DNA of 42,017 nucleotides from Phoronis australis. Lineage: Eukaryota > Phoronida > Phoronidae. Location of the stretch: positions 212,933 to 254,949 of the forward strand of contig NMRA01000209.1 of assembly GCA_002633005.1 (NCBI GenBank), read 5' to 3'. Position 1 is the first letter of the stretch, and the number at the start of each line of letters is the position of its first letter. Below, piece after piece: positions 10,144 through 23,600 of the stretch. The notes below the pieces were generated by a model. It saw nothing but the letters and a program-made list of their open reading frames with translations. It did not search any database and was not told the origin of the DNA. A program made the translations under genes and the position numbers.

Positions 10144-11280
10144 ATATTGTTACCCTGTTAACCAGAATCTCATATGAAACCTAATGCCATTCAAGACACA
10201 TTTCCCTACAGGACTCAGCAGTTTCAAAAACAACTTAAGCCTGATACATGTAGTTCTCCAAAAGTACGGTTTTTGTCAGATATTCAATGGCACGTGACTC
10301 TTGTATAGCAATTGTGCAATATTTATCCAGTGCAAATGCAATAGCAAACTAAATGTTTTGGGGGTAATGTGTACGGGATTGAGAAGGCGTATGCCGCAAA
10401 AAGCACACGACAATGAGCGTGTTCGAAAAGAATTTTGCCTGAATCAGCTTCTGCAATTAATTCCCATCACGGCCATCTCCATCATTTATGGTCGCCGCCA
10501 TATTGCACCCTCTGTTTTCGACAAGTTCAAAGGTTCATGATAAAAAGAAAAAATACATTACTTTGCCATAACAAGCCTCCAGTTAACAAAATATGCTAGT
10601 AGTCTCAGAGACCAGCAAATATACTTATTTAAACTTTGAAGCTGATTGCGCCGTTTCTCCCTCTCTACGCTAGGCAATGCTTTTAAAGTTCTGAAGTCCT
10701 GAGACAGCAAAAGACTGTAAACAACGTTTGCGAATCCTATGGTGAGCAAAAATTCTTCACGGAAAATTATTATGGGACGTATTGATCCCTTCTTTCGCCA
10801 TGGGGCTTCTCACATTGGTTCTAGGTTATCCGCCGTCTCCCATTTTTATTCTTGTTGAGATCCGTATACATGAACCTGTAACAATTTCAGTAAAGACGAA
10901 TTCAAACCCAAATTTTTAAAGGAGAATATTTGACAAATTGTTTGGGCATGTTTCGGGTGCTCCGTTGCAAGTGTATGCGGGCACTGCGATCCAGGAACGG
11001 GGATAGACGTGCTTTCTAGTACCCGCCCTTGCTTTAACAACGTTCTTGTCTCACAAATACAATCATTTTCTGTGTAGATTCCTTTCTCTTATTCACCGCA
11101 ATTCTAATATTCATTCCTCATTAACAGCATTGGTACCCAATCGCAGTGTGCAAATAATGTCCATACATTCTACGAAGCACGCCTCCCGTCAGAAAGTGAC
11201 ATAAACTACGTTTCGTGAGTAAATGAATATGTTCGTTGAAACAGAATCGCTTGCATGAGAAAAGAAACAAACCCAGCAGC

Positions 11281-11404
11281 CAGTGCTCTAGTGGTAAAAT
11301 TAGAGGTAAGTAGGCGCCCAAAGCCCACCGTTTCACCTTGAGCACTGAACGTAACTTACGGTGCGTAGGCACTACGTTCAAATGCCAAAAGGTTGTTCGC
11401 CGAT
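11281..11404 (+). repeat. dispersed repeat A, copy 1
   Basis: About 120 bp, matched in reverse orientation at about 27530-27666. Shared words include TAGTGGTAAAATTA, AAGTAGGCGCCCAAAG, CACCTTGAGCACTGAAC and AACGTAGCGCC/CACTACGTTCAAATGCC. The copies differ by small indels and scattered substitutions, as expected of an old transposed element. No coding capacity. Confidence 0.85.
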
Positions 11405-11661
11405 TATCGTGTCCAGGCTTATGTAGGCAACACGTTGCCCCTCGGTTGGCCATTAAAGGGCTTCAATACCTCCATTCGCTTTCTGTATGCTATTCGTTAC
11501 ATGTATTTGAAATTGGCGGTACGCCAAATCCGGCCAACGATTTTGAGTTTTCATCTCGTCAAAAATACATTGCACACGTAAAACTATCATTTAAAAAAGC
11601 GCTCACTTTCATCATTGGCCCTTTCTACTTCTATACATATCTTCGATGAAGTTTAGTTGTG

Positions 11662-12147
11662 AGAATTAAGGTGACTTTGGCGAAGAATTCCAACTCCACT
11701 TTTTGGTTGCCGTTAATTTTTTCATCACGCGCGCAATAACCACAAAGTATGTCAATTAAGTCACGTGAGTTATGCAATGGCTAACGCGAGACTGAGCGAC
11801 GCGCGTGACGCTAGTGCGTGACACTTGCAAAATAGCATGAGAAGGTATCAGGTGAAATTTGTAACATTTGTGTCCCTTGGACTTTTTATTCGTCCACATG
11901 CGTGATTTCACGTAACTTCCACAAAATGGCACCCGATAAGAGAAACTCGAGCTAACCGCGACAGATTTTCATCGATTTGTTCAAGTTTTCTTGAATGAAT
12001 CGTCTCCAGATTTATGGTATGAGTTGGTTATAACCCCATGTGCATATATGCATGTTTCATTTGATTTCATTTCCTGAATTTTGAAATGAGTAACTTTTGT
12101 GGGGATGTACTATTGCCCTGCGGCATCCAGGGCGATGTAATTGCCTA
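11662..12147 (+). repeat. dispersed repeat B, copy 1 (about 490 bp)
   Basis: Starts GAATTAAGG..TGACTTTGGCG and ends CTGCGGCATCCAGGGCGATG then TAATTGCC. It aligns along its whole length, in the same orientation, with 40650-41139. Sharp loss of similarity at both ends suggests an inserted element. No terminal inverted repeats or open frame typical of a transposase were seen; it could be a SINE-like or truncated non-autonomous element. Confidence 0.88.
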
Positions 12148-13329
12148 AGGCTTATGAGCGTAGCTCGCCGACCACCGAAAACGCAATGTGTACATCCCGT
12201 TAGTTCACCGCCCTCGCGAACACGTGCCCCCACTCACAACTGGCAGGGTACTCGAACCATGTTCATGTGTACTGAGCGGCCAGCGAACTGTATATTGGTG
12301 AATGGGAAGCTGTGTTTTTGAACGAGAAAGCCTTGATTTGCCAGTCCGCTGGCGTGTCTGATGGTCGACGTTCATGAGAACTGCAGTAGTATTGTTTCTA
12401 CACCCTGATAATCCTTGGCACTATATCGTATACATCACGGAATCACTTTACCTGCAGCTGCCACTAAATTGTTTTAATGAACTTGACAAATTGAATTTAC
12501 CACCCGCCTCCTACTCCAACTAATGCTCTTCTGTCGGCGAATCTCAAGCGTCAACACTATTGCCGTGAAGAGATGGTTCGGAGAATGACTGATGCCCTCA
12601 ACAGGAAACGCCCTTAGGCGTTTTAGTGAACAATTCCCTTGGTATACGCGACAAGTCGTTGCCTGACAGCACTTCAGGCTATGCAAAGAAGTTTGGAAAT
12701 ATCATTTTATTTAAAGCAACGTTTTTTAAGGAAATCACTTACGAGAAGAAATTTTGATGTTTCTAAGTCAGGGAAACCGCGCATGCACGTGGCGACCTGG
12801 AGACAGCTGGTCTCGGGCGGCACTCGTAGATATGGATGCCAGTGGGTTCTGGGAGTCTGTGTTTGACGACGAAGAAAAGAGTGTATACAAAGCTGTACAA
12901 TAGGGAAGTAATTAATTGCTGGTTGACACAGCTGCTGAATAAGGTTTTCAAAATAATTAGTTTCGTTGCCATTTCCTGTCCTCCACCCTCTTATTCACTC
13001 CTCAGTCGTCACCAGTCATTCCCCGTCGTCACCAAGTAAGAACGCTCATCACTAAGGCGCTCCAATTCCAGTGGCCCTATTAAGACTACATGTATTTCCA
13101 TACTACCCGACGAATCTGCCAGATATCGCTCATGTCCCACCGCACGCCTCTTTCTACGGTCCTACACAACAAGAGGGTACATGTCCGTTTCGCCGATCTC
13201 GAACAATTTGAGTGGCATAAAACTGAAAACTGAAGTCGGCAAACTTTCAAACACAAAAAAATCCGGTTAACGATGGCGAAACTTTCCAGTGAAGGAACCA
13301 AGCAACTACGTGTACGTCATTGCATTCAC

Positions 13330-13397
13330 ATGGGCGGCGCAGCACTGAAAAGAGTGGGGGGCTAAAGCCCCCAACCCCCCTGTGGTGCACCGCCCAT
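13330..13397 (+). repeat. palindromic element C, copy 1a
   Basis: A 68-bp element starting ATGGGCGGCGCAGCAC and ending GTGGTGCACCGCCCAT, so its ends form an imperfect 16-bp inverted repeat; GGGGGGCTAAAGCCCCC in the middle forms a second stem. It is immediately followed by copy 1b. Confidence 0.9.
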
Positions 13398-13403
13398 AGT
13401 GCC

Positions 13404-13471
13404 ATGGGCGGCGGAGCACTGAAAAAAGTGGGGGGACTATAGCCCCCAGCCCCCTATGGTGCGCCGCCCAT
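13404..13471 (+). repeat. palindromic element C, copy 1b
   Basis: A second 68-bp copy in the same orientation, six bases after copy 1a, starting ATGGGCGGCGGAGCAC and ending GTGCGCCGCCCAT. The element keeps the central G-run/C-run stem. Confidence 0.9.
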
Positions 13472-14122
13472 GATTCATGGTTTTATCATGCGCAATTAAG
13501 AAGGCTAAGTCTAAGTATGAAAAATAAAAACAAAGGCTTTCGCCCCAAAACGTATCAAGCAACATTATGGCTTTCGAAGAGGGCAAAATTGCTAAAAACA
13601 TATGACAGCCATGGGGCAATTTACTGTTATCAAATTGTGAACATTACAATCGTAGGTTGTTGACATATAGTAGAAACATAATTTTGCAATGTTTTCTTAT
13701 TAACTTTGCGCACATTATTAAAACAACAGAAACACGTGGTGTTGAGTCCTTGAACTCGCGGCTGCTTTTAAGCGAAGCAGTTTGTATTTCCAAGTTTTGT
13801 ACGCGACAGGGTTAATGGCAAGTGAACACGGGGGCTTATTGAAATCCAACGCTTAACCATTGTCGTAAAGTTAACTTCGAACAAACTTAAATTTTGCATT
13901 TGTCCGAAACAATAACAAAAGAACCGGACACTCGTCATGTAGCTCTTACAAGCACGAACCAGTCAGAAATGCTTTCATTTGACCCCATTACCAAGCGAGG
14001 CAACGCCACACGCAGGATCCTATTTCGCCGCAGAAAGGTTGTCGGCCCAGTTGTCACTTTGTCGGTAACATGGACAGACGAAAACAAGTGAACACTGACT
14101 TAACTTGGCTTTGACAGGGAAA

Positions 14123-14626
14123 ATGAAGGCTAGTGCTATTGCTGGAGTAGCTGTCGTGTTTATTTCCTATTACGTTGGACTTCTCTGCGGCCAGACGGTA
14201 CCGGGCGACGATGACCATCTCGACATTCCCGTTGTGGGAACAGCTCCGAGAATACGGATCCCGAAAACTAAAATTAATGTCTTGGGTGCCATGCTGAAGA
14301 CTCAGATTCAAGCGATACGAAACTCCACTGACAAGCAAGTTGAGCTCGTTTTCCTAATTGATAGTTCGACCAGTGTTAAGTTTGGAAACTTTCACAACGA
14401 ATTGAAGTTTGTGAGAAAACTTTTAGCGGATTTCACGGTGGAGTTAGCATCCACTAGAGTTGCGGTCGTCACTTTTTCGTCGCGCCACAGAATCCACCGG
14501 CACATCGACCACATATCCCGTCCAAATGAGGGGAATCACAAATGCGCCCTTCTGGAGGAACAACTGCCAAAAATCAAATATAAAGGCGGAGGGACATACA
14601 CCCGGGGAGCTATGCTTGAAGCCCAG
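14123..14626 (+). CDS. SVEP1: SVEP1 exon 1: signal peptide and first half of VWA
   Basis: The start is the ATG at 14123 (GGGAAAATGA, A at -3), because it opens a signal peptide of about 24 residues ([20 protein letters not shown] then LCGQ). A TTG at 14105 is in frame but is not a credible start. The VWA domain begins at [14 protein letters not shown] with the metal-binding DxSxS motif at residues 80-84, and its Thr is residue 158 in GGGTYTRGA. The donor is CCCAG|GTAATT, phase 0. A strong acceptor-like TTTGACAG just upstream (ending at 14118) may mark a 5' UTR intron. Confidence 0.92.
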
Positions 14627-17600
14627 GTAATTCACTGCTTTGCAACATCATTGCGTAAGAATGTTACGCCAGTGTCCATCTAGAGTACATGTATGTGTTC
14701 TTTCGTCCATCTTCGTCGCCAAAACTGGCATTTGAATGCGTTTGGTTGGAACTGTGTTTGGTATATATTCTTTAATCTCTATAGTGTCATAGGGGTCCCA
14801 AAATAGGATTCTGTCTGCATTGGAATTTCTCTCGTTATTTTTAGATCGTCTGCTTCAAACTTAAAATTAGTCTGACCCGTGTTTGGAACTTCGAATTCTA
14901 TTACTCATTCACGTTTACCGGCACTTGTTACTGGCATTTTGTGGTCGATATTTTTTAAACAGGTGTTGGTCGACCCCGTCTTAAATAAAACAGTCAAACA
15001 TTGGCTTTCGCTGAAGATTGGCATTCGCAAAAGCTGGTCGCCAGCGAAATAGCCATTGACTTAGAAAAAAATGCACCATTCTTCCAATGATCTCATCGAT
15101 CCGGCAATACAGCAAGATTTATGTTCTGTTTGAATAGGATTCCTGAGAAATATTCCGAATGGTATATGGCTCAAAAAATTTTAGACAAAAAAACTGTGGG
15201 GCTCCAGGTTAGAATATTTTGCGAATTAGTCACGATTACCAATTGGTTTTACCATCTAGCGTAAGCATAACGTACAATGTATCTCAGTTACATAAGCAAA
15301 CGATGTTATCATAGGGTTAGGGTGACAGAGAAGTTGGTGGGGTTATGAGCATAACACAGTTGTCGTTAACGTGACTCACGTAAATTCAAATGCCTGCTCA
15401 ATGCGATTCAAATGTGCGATAGAGAAGAAAGAGAGAAAACGTTAAGCAAAACAATAAGATACAGAAACGCGTATGAAGCAAAATTACAACACGAGTGGTT
15501 CTAGATGGCCCCTGGGCGGTACAAAACCGTTAAATTTGACTTAAAGTTTTTGCAGACACATATTCGATTGGGCGAATACGACTTTGCTCACTGAAATTCA
15601 TTTCATTGTTCTTAAAAATATAAAACACAATAAGATGTTACGTCGTGGTTGGACAACTTTCTGGTTGTGGATAAATTTCGCCGTCGCTTATGCAAATTTC
15701 TCCCTTATGAATGCAATTGTTTGTTTTAACTTTCAACTTTTTAAGTTCGAAACATTCGTTTGCCACTAGCAATTCTTAATTGAGTTGGCAATGACCTAGA
15801 AATTTCCCGCAAGACTAGACTTCGAACCATGCACTCCCCCACCAAACTTGAGAATTTTTCTGAAAGTCACACTGAGTTTCAACTTAACCGCAGAATTCGA
15901 ACTGTAGGTTTTTCCTAACAAATGTTTCCGCTTTCGTCAACGAAGGGCAATATTTTATTACTTTCACGCTGGCTCTAACCTCGGTACAACTTAATTTCAT
16001 TTTAATCGACATTCTGACTTGAGCCCGGTCCCATGCGCGCCATCTTGATACGGATATCAAAAGAGTTTTATTCTTATACGCAGGTCGTTCCAGCAACAAA
16101 ACGTCTTACGAACCAGATGCAAATATTGACGCAATAGATTTATTGCAATTCCTGAAATTTTGCTTCTGGACTAACTACAACTCGGCGCATTCAAGTCTCG
16201 AACACCGAGTCCGAGTTGTTTGCAAATCTGTGTTTCATTCTAAATAATACTGTCTGCAGTTATTTAATCTTTTTGGAGTAGCAGAAAACTAATTTTTGAG
16301 GGTCTTCGTGACACTTTGATGAGGATATGTTTTTCCAAAAGCAATGAGCATCCGGCTCGTATAAAATGTTTTGGCTCTTCAGTATATTTGACCGAAACGA
16401 ACGTCATGTCTTGGCCATTCGCAAAAAACAATTCACCGAAACACTGAAGACCATAGTGTACAATGATCCCTCAAAGACATCACTGAAAAGCCTCGCGAAG
16501 CGCCATCTTTGAATTCACTGTTATGGTTCACATTTTCTATCGAAATATTTTTCTTTTTATTACGGCGAGTTAGTTAGATAAAATAATGAACATAGTGAAA
16601 TTTATAAATAATCACAGCATGAAGCCTCGTCCTCGCTAATGTGATTTATTTCAGTTTGTAGTTTACGATTTGACAGAATTAACGGTGCGGAGGTTTTAAA
16701 GTCTTTGTAGTGTAAGCCTTAAAGAGTCCTGGAACGCGATAAATAGTCTAAATTGCACTATTGAAAATGGTTCTCTGCAAACTAAAATAGAATTCAACCA
16801 GCTCACCTAGTATTTTTATTGTTTGTTCGTAAAGATTTTTAATTTCTGTTGACATCGAACCATTTTCTTTTAGTTTCAAATTTCAAAGAAAACGATCTGT
16901 TAACTGCTCGCCACTTCGTCGATTTTTATCCCACAAGGCAAAGCACGTCTACTTATTTGGTATGGCAAGACATAGACATGCAGTGTAGCACATTTCCCTG
17001 TATGGAAAATGTATCCTTTGACGTCAAGCGACTTTAAGCAACTGACTGTTAGCGCATGCTCCCATTTATCATAAGTGGGCGGTAGATTAGAAACTGTGTG
17101 GTAACCACAGTTTTTCCTTCGCGAGTATTTAAAAAATTGGGAATTTTGTGATATTTTTCTGCAAATTTCCCCACAGGTGAAAGTGAATAACTGTATGTTG
17201 CGAGATAATACTTTCGCCAGGAATTGTTTAAAAGATAAAAGCTAATTTTGACGTGCTTTTGCGTTCCATGCCTCTTTAACATTAATTAACATTTCTGCGA
17301 TGCGTACGGTGAAAGTGTGACTCCCAGTCATGTTTTACAGTATTTACTATAGCATTCACTGCAACTCCAATGCAGAAGGGTCTTCGAGGTATCTAAACCC
17401 CCTACTAGGCTCCACTTACCTTCCTTAACTTTGATATCCAGTATACGCTTAAAAGTCAGTCAACAATATTGCTCTTGCGATTTTTATTTCCATGCAAACA
17501 CCCGATTTTGTAATTTAGGAAATGTCCTACCGCTATGCAAAAGAGGACATTATATAATGGTTAGAATTATCACATAACTCGTGAATGTGTTGGTTGAAAA

Positions 17601-20600
17601 TCCAAAGTTCCTCTTACGGATTTTTAATTATTTAGTTTTTTAATCAAGTTTATTTTAAACCAAATGAAATTAAGTTCTTAACCTACACGTCAACTTTTGG
17701 CATACCAGATGACCCAGCATGGGCGGCGCAGCACTGAAATAAGTTGGGGCTATAGCCCCCTATGGTGCGCGCCACCCATGGCCATGGGCGGCACAGCACT
17801 GAAATAAGTGATGACTATAGCCCCCAGGCTCCCTATGGTGCGCCGTCCACGCAAAGGCTTTCATTCGGGGTGAGGGGGTGTTGGTGGGGGTTTGTTGGTC
17901 CTTTGAGGCCGCAAAATATTGTGGCTTCACAGGCAACCAATATCGTCAAGTTGTAGACTATTGAATTGCGCACTGCCGTAGCCCGCGAAGTGCGACAATT
18001 CGAAGCACAAGATGTCGTAATTTTTCATGCAACAGTTTGTAGTGTTTATAGGTCATGGCACTCTGATTGTGATAGCCCAGGCCGACGTTTGAAGCACAAC
18101 TGTCGCAATTTTTCTTGCGACAAGTTGTAATATGTGGAATTGTGTATTGCCGTAGCTCTCAAAATTGACCCATCGCAAGATCCGCCCCCTGGCGTAATGT
18201 CGACTAACAAACAATAAGTTTTACCCGGCAAAGTGTTGTTTGTTGGGTAAAATGGTGGCTTGGATTTGAGGGTGTGTCAATAATGCTGCTTTCTAAATGG
18301 TAAGTTAACCCGTCACTCAAAATCCTGGCGATAAGTCAATTGCAAAGGCTCACAGATCACTGACGTCACCCTTACAGTGACCATCGAGGAGGAAAGCGTA
18401 CTTGTTGTTTGCCCCCCCCCTCGGTCGCCTCGAGCTCCCCCTCCCTCAGAAACTCATGGGGAGGGGGGTGAGGGGCTGAACAAAGACTCGTGAGACAAAC
18501 TGTCACTGCATCAAAATGTGTTTCGATAATATTCCTTTGAAAATCAACACAGTGTTAAATTTGAGGCTTAGTCTGTCCGACCCCACAAACCACAAATTGT
18601 CGCAACGAAAGGTGACAACGCTTTGTATTTCAAAGGCTGGTTAAAATTGTCGCAGTCTGAGGATTGCCACAGAGTGCGACAATATATTCATTTCCCTCTG
18701 TTTGGGTCGTACAGGGTTCGAATCTCCTTATCGGCCTCTTTGGTATTGTTGTAGTGGAGATATGTGAAGTGTTCGATCGTAACATATGGCCGAAAACGGC
18801 TTCGTGGTTATTGTATCGATAAAACCTACGATGGGATTATTGTTTCAAAAACTGTATGGCAGCTGGTCTTGTTTTTCCCAGAATGCTGTTGCTTATTTAA
18901 ATGTATTCACACTGTGAATAAGTGCACTGGGAGCCGACTCCGTGATGTCCCGTTACAACATATCTAAGTCCGAAAAGACCATCTTTAATTATTTTGTATT
19001 CCGTACCTATTGGACGCGCAAAGTACATTCGCCCGAAACCCGAGCAGTGTTTCGTTGACGCTTGAGCCTCGCGATAAAGCAAGATCATGCATGGCTTCGC
19101 AAAACCACGCGAGTGAAGGGCAAGTGTTTCTCTAGTCGGCTCTAAACCATTGTATCGTAAATTGGTGGCCACTGTTGTACAGTAATTGGTCGGTGAGGTT
19201 GGAATGTTGAATCATGCGTTAAGATTCACTGTTTCCGTTAAATAGCGGAAGATTTCTCTTCGGAAGTGCAAGAATATTGTTTTGGAACACAGCCTTTGGT
19301 TGCGTTCAGTTGACGCAAAACGCTTGCGCGCGAAAAGTCTTCTCGATGTATAGCCATCACTAGCAAAGCTCATGACCACTCTTGCTTTCTTCACGGGTGT
19401 CTTGCGTCTACGGAACGCAGTGACTGCTTTCCTGAGATACTCGCGAGTCCTTTGTCGCGATAAATCTTGCCTGAAACCGGAAAGCGTGAATTTTCTTCCG
19501 TTATTTAGTATTTCTATCTCTCTGGACCAATTATTTCAGTGGTGATCATTTCGCTAGTCTACGCAAGTAGCTTTCCGATCTTACCTACGAAACTCGTGTC
19601 TTTCACACAAGTTATTTTACATGATCTCGCGTGATCTCGAAGTCACGGTGGAATGTATATGGGAATTTAGGGCCGGTTCCCCCGCAGATAGGACTAAAAA
19701 GAAAAATATAACCGCCACAGATATGACGCAGTTATTTTGCTTAAAGCGGTACTTGCTCCCCATTACAGCACTCGAGACCCCCCAATGGAAAGGTACATTG
19801 AATATACCTTTCTTCACTTCTGGTGGTGCACAAGCAGTCAGCGCGTCAACTGTCGTCCAAATCTAGGGATTTTCTTCTACATAATGGTTCAGCGCTTCTG
19901 CCGCACCATCAAAGTACAGATAAGGGAAACACCTCGAAGATACCAAATGATAAGCGAGAGCAAAGTATTTCTGTCCCCGAGACAGTACCCGGGAGCAAAA
20001 TACCCACCGAGACAATACCTCAGAGAATAAAATACCCACCAGAGTTACCTGCAAATCCCAACCAATGCCCGGGATCTAAAAGAGCCTGGTGAACGCGATT
20101 AAAAGACTTAGCGTAGCATGGTTTTCATCCGTTTCGCATCATTTAAGCCTATTTTTCCAATAATTTAAATTAATGAACAATAGTTTGTGATTTTACTTTC
20201 GAAGTCCTAGTAAGAGAACTACAGACAGCGGGCTTTCGAAAACCCCTCGTGCTTACTCAACATTTGTGTAGAACTGCATCAAGTGGAGGCGGTCACGTGA
20301 CTGCCAACGTAATCGTGTCGATGCCATCGTCCGCTGAAGTTTGCATGCGATACATGGACGTGGACGTAAATACGAAACGCCAAAGGGTTCCTTAATGCGG
20401 GTTGAAATGTGCTTATCCAACGCTCACAATTGATTAATAGACGCTCGGAATATACCTCATGTGAGATTATGAACGAGTTGGTGGTTTTGTTCCACTTCTG
20501 TTCTGAGTTCGGAAGCCCACAAGCGGTACCCGAAACACGCTTGCAGTGTTTTTGTCAATGACATAATTTTCTTCTATTGCAGCGATCATGTATAGTTTAC

Positions 20601-23600
20601 GGCATTTTTACTGAATGCAACAAACTGGGATTGGCATGTATTGTGGACATTTCGTCATTATCAGCAGACAGCAAAAAATGAAGTTGTTTACAAACAGTTT
20701 TTAGAGTAACGAAGCTATAAAAGAATAAAATCCGAAAAACACATGGGAAATAAGAAACATAACTGCATGGTGTCCCTTCTTCTAGCGCTGTTTCTTTAAG
20801 CGCTGAGATGGAAAGACAGGGTAAACAATACTTCAGGACAAGGGTGATACATAAATTTTCTCTGGATATTTAATCACAAGGCCGGATGACCCTTTGCGCT
20901 TTAGATGGGTATTTTCCTATTGTTTATCGTTTACAACTGAAATGAGTTTAAACGCGTCGCGCAATGTCCGTTTTTTAATGACAATTTCAAGTGGTCTCTT
21001 GACTTAAATCGACCCAATCTAAAACCCACTCGTTGTTGCGTTGTAGAAACAATTTAAAAGGAAAGTCTCAATTTTCCCGAGATATGCTTATTTGTCTTTC
21101 GAGATTCACTCTTTTAAACTTTCTATATTCTCATGTAAACAAATGCGAATCAAATTTTTTTATGGGTGGGCCTCGGTTGTGGTATCCTGCCCAACAAATA
21201 ATATCGACCTGAAACGCAACCATGTACGATCTACGACATACGTAAGAATAACGATGATTTCGAGGGAGACGATAGTTTAAAATAACGACGATAGTACTCA
21301 AAATTATCTAATGGTAAATTTTTTATTATAGTCACTTACAGGAGTTCTGGATTTTAAGAGTCAGTTTAAGAACCGTTATTCAAAACTATTTCTCAAAATA
21401 TGGGACCACTGCAAATGACTACTAGCGGGTATTTTATGAAATTTTGTTATTTTTATGATGATCGTTTAAAACAGAATGCAAACAATTATGACTCTGGGTT
21501 TGATCACCTTGGCAATTTAAAGTTCAATTTTTTTTCGTTTCCGCGGACTATTTGGGATTAATTTATAACATCGCATTATAGTGACAGTGATGTTGTTTTA
21601 GAGATCGGTCCCAAGACAGATTCGAACCTCCGACTTCAGCATTCGCAGACCGGCACTTTGCTAGCAGAGCTAAAACAGACGAGATAAGACATCGATTTAA
21701 TTTATTTCTAGAGGTCAACGTCGGGGGCGACGATTTGTAATGAAATCAAATATCCACGCTGATTCAGCCGTGGTAAAAGTTCATGACTTCAAGAAGACTA
21801 ACCCACCCAACAATACTCCCGAAATGCCTTTTCGGTCCTAAATTCGATTATGTACAGTAAATTGACAGCAAAGCCTTTACGTCTCAATCGCAAGTTAGAC
21901 ACTGTGGACAGATGCCGACAGAACGGCGCTGACCACTTTTCCATATGTTTAATTGATAAAATGACCAGTTCTGTCAGATTATGTACACAAGTGTAACAGA
22001 TGGTGAGACGGGACAGGTGCGTAAGTCACGTGGTGTTGTTATGCTGCCGACGACTAGACTTGCAAGGGTACAATTTCACTTGATGCTTCATTAGAGAAAA
22101 TTCCTGCCAAATTTGAGGGGATAATTTGAGCTATGGTCCCTGCACTTTTCCAGACTTGGGAGCTTGACAGAACAGTCGGTTAATGTTCGTTCAAGGCTAT
22201 CACTGCAGTGTAGCTTCGAGCCGTTTCTACAACTTTCATTCTTGACATACCCTTTCTTTACCTCTAACTGAAACTTGATTTTCTCCCTCTACCCGTAAGC
22301 ACATTACATCCTGTACCTGCGAACCATATTTAATGCAGTTGCAACTTTTATCCTACGAAGAATCTCACGATTCCAAATTTCTTTGCACGAACTTAACGCA
22401 GTGATTCGGAAACAAAATGTGCTTAGCGACCGAAATGCTCGCCGAAAAAATGAGGTGCGCGGGCAAAGATGACTGTGAGTACATGTACATGTAGGGTTGG
22501 AATTGAAGTTGTAGGTTAAACAACCCTGCTTCTTGGCAAGCTGCCTGCTCAGCAATAGATGTCATTATATGTTTTTCATTACTTTGTTATAGTAATTGAC
22601 GCATTTCTCCTGTATACCTATGGAAAACGAGGTTCCAAATTCCCAATACTAATGGGCACAGAACAGTTCTCATAGGGATTTGCCTTTCAGAACACACGTC
22701 TATGGACTCGTCACTCTTTCTCCACTCCGTCAAAAACTGCATGAAAGAACGAGGAGTTGTGAGTCATTTCACAACAGAAGCCCTACAGATGAGCGCAGAA
22801 ACTTTGTTCTCTCTTGTATTTTTGACCCTTTCACTCCTACTCAAAAGCAAGGGAGAGTAAGAAAAAAGGGGGCCGAAAAACGCCAAATCCACACTTTTCA
22901 TCCCAAAACTACCACTTCCCTGCCGATGCTCGACTAAAGCCAGCATTAGATTCTGGAATTAATTAATTTTTCTACCAAATCCAAAATATGGTCCAAAAGT
23001 ACTGTCAACCAACTAGTTTTTTACAAATCTGGTTTGTTTCAGTGCTACATGAAATCGCAGCTGATTTCTCAGTCGCTTTCCAGCAATGTACAATTCAACA
23101 GGGGACCGCCATCTTGAAGAAAAGTGCAGCTACAGCCGAGCAAGTGGTCTTTATCATTCTCAACATGTTCACATATACAAACAAATCACATTAACTTGGC
23201 CTACATGCAATACCTAACTAAAATGCCCTCAAGATTGGCCTACCCCTAGATCTTAATATTTTGGGAGTGCAAATTGGCCGCGACCGCAGCCTAACTGTTC
23301 AGTGCCACCAAGTCTTTAATGTGTGTTCGAAGGACATATGGCGAACATAAATGCTCTTGCTTTGGTTCAACTCTATTGGATATTTTGACTAGTACACTTT
23401 ATCTACACTGCTGCATACAGTGTCGGCTCAGCAAGAATCTCGAGGAGACATTTTCACCTACCAGAAGAATTGCAAGCGAGTTATCATCGTTAATAAAAAA
23501 CACCGTGTTCTAAATCAACGGCCCAAGGCAATCATAGCACGACATGCCGCCTTATCGTATGAATGTAATACTGCTAATTTTGGTCACCCCTCTTATATTT

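Larger units (their letters stand above)
9895..14122. other. 3' UTR, intergenic region and 5' flank of SVEP1
   Basis: 4.2 kb without a recognisable gene. It holds the NACHT/WD 3' UTR with its AATAAA, a 124-bp repeat (11281-11404), a 490-bp repeat (11662-12147), a perfect 7-bp stem with a 4-base loop at 12606-12623, and a pair of palindromic elements (13330-13471). Short open frames such as those at 11338 and 12097 overlap repeats or lack any domain. The SVEP1 promoter should lie in the right-hand part or further upstream, but no TATA box was identified. Confidence 0.7.

Noticed and set aside
14105-14122. TTG at 14105 as SVEP1 start
   Set aside because: Animal genes use ATG, and the ATG at 14123 opens a normal signal peptide.
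18714-18727. GGGTTCGAATCTCC as a tRNA B box
   Set aside because: The preceding 60 bases do not show an A box or tRNA-like stems.
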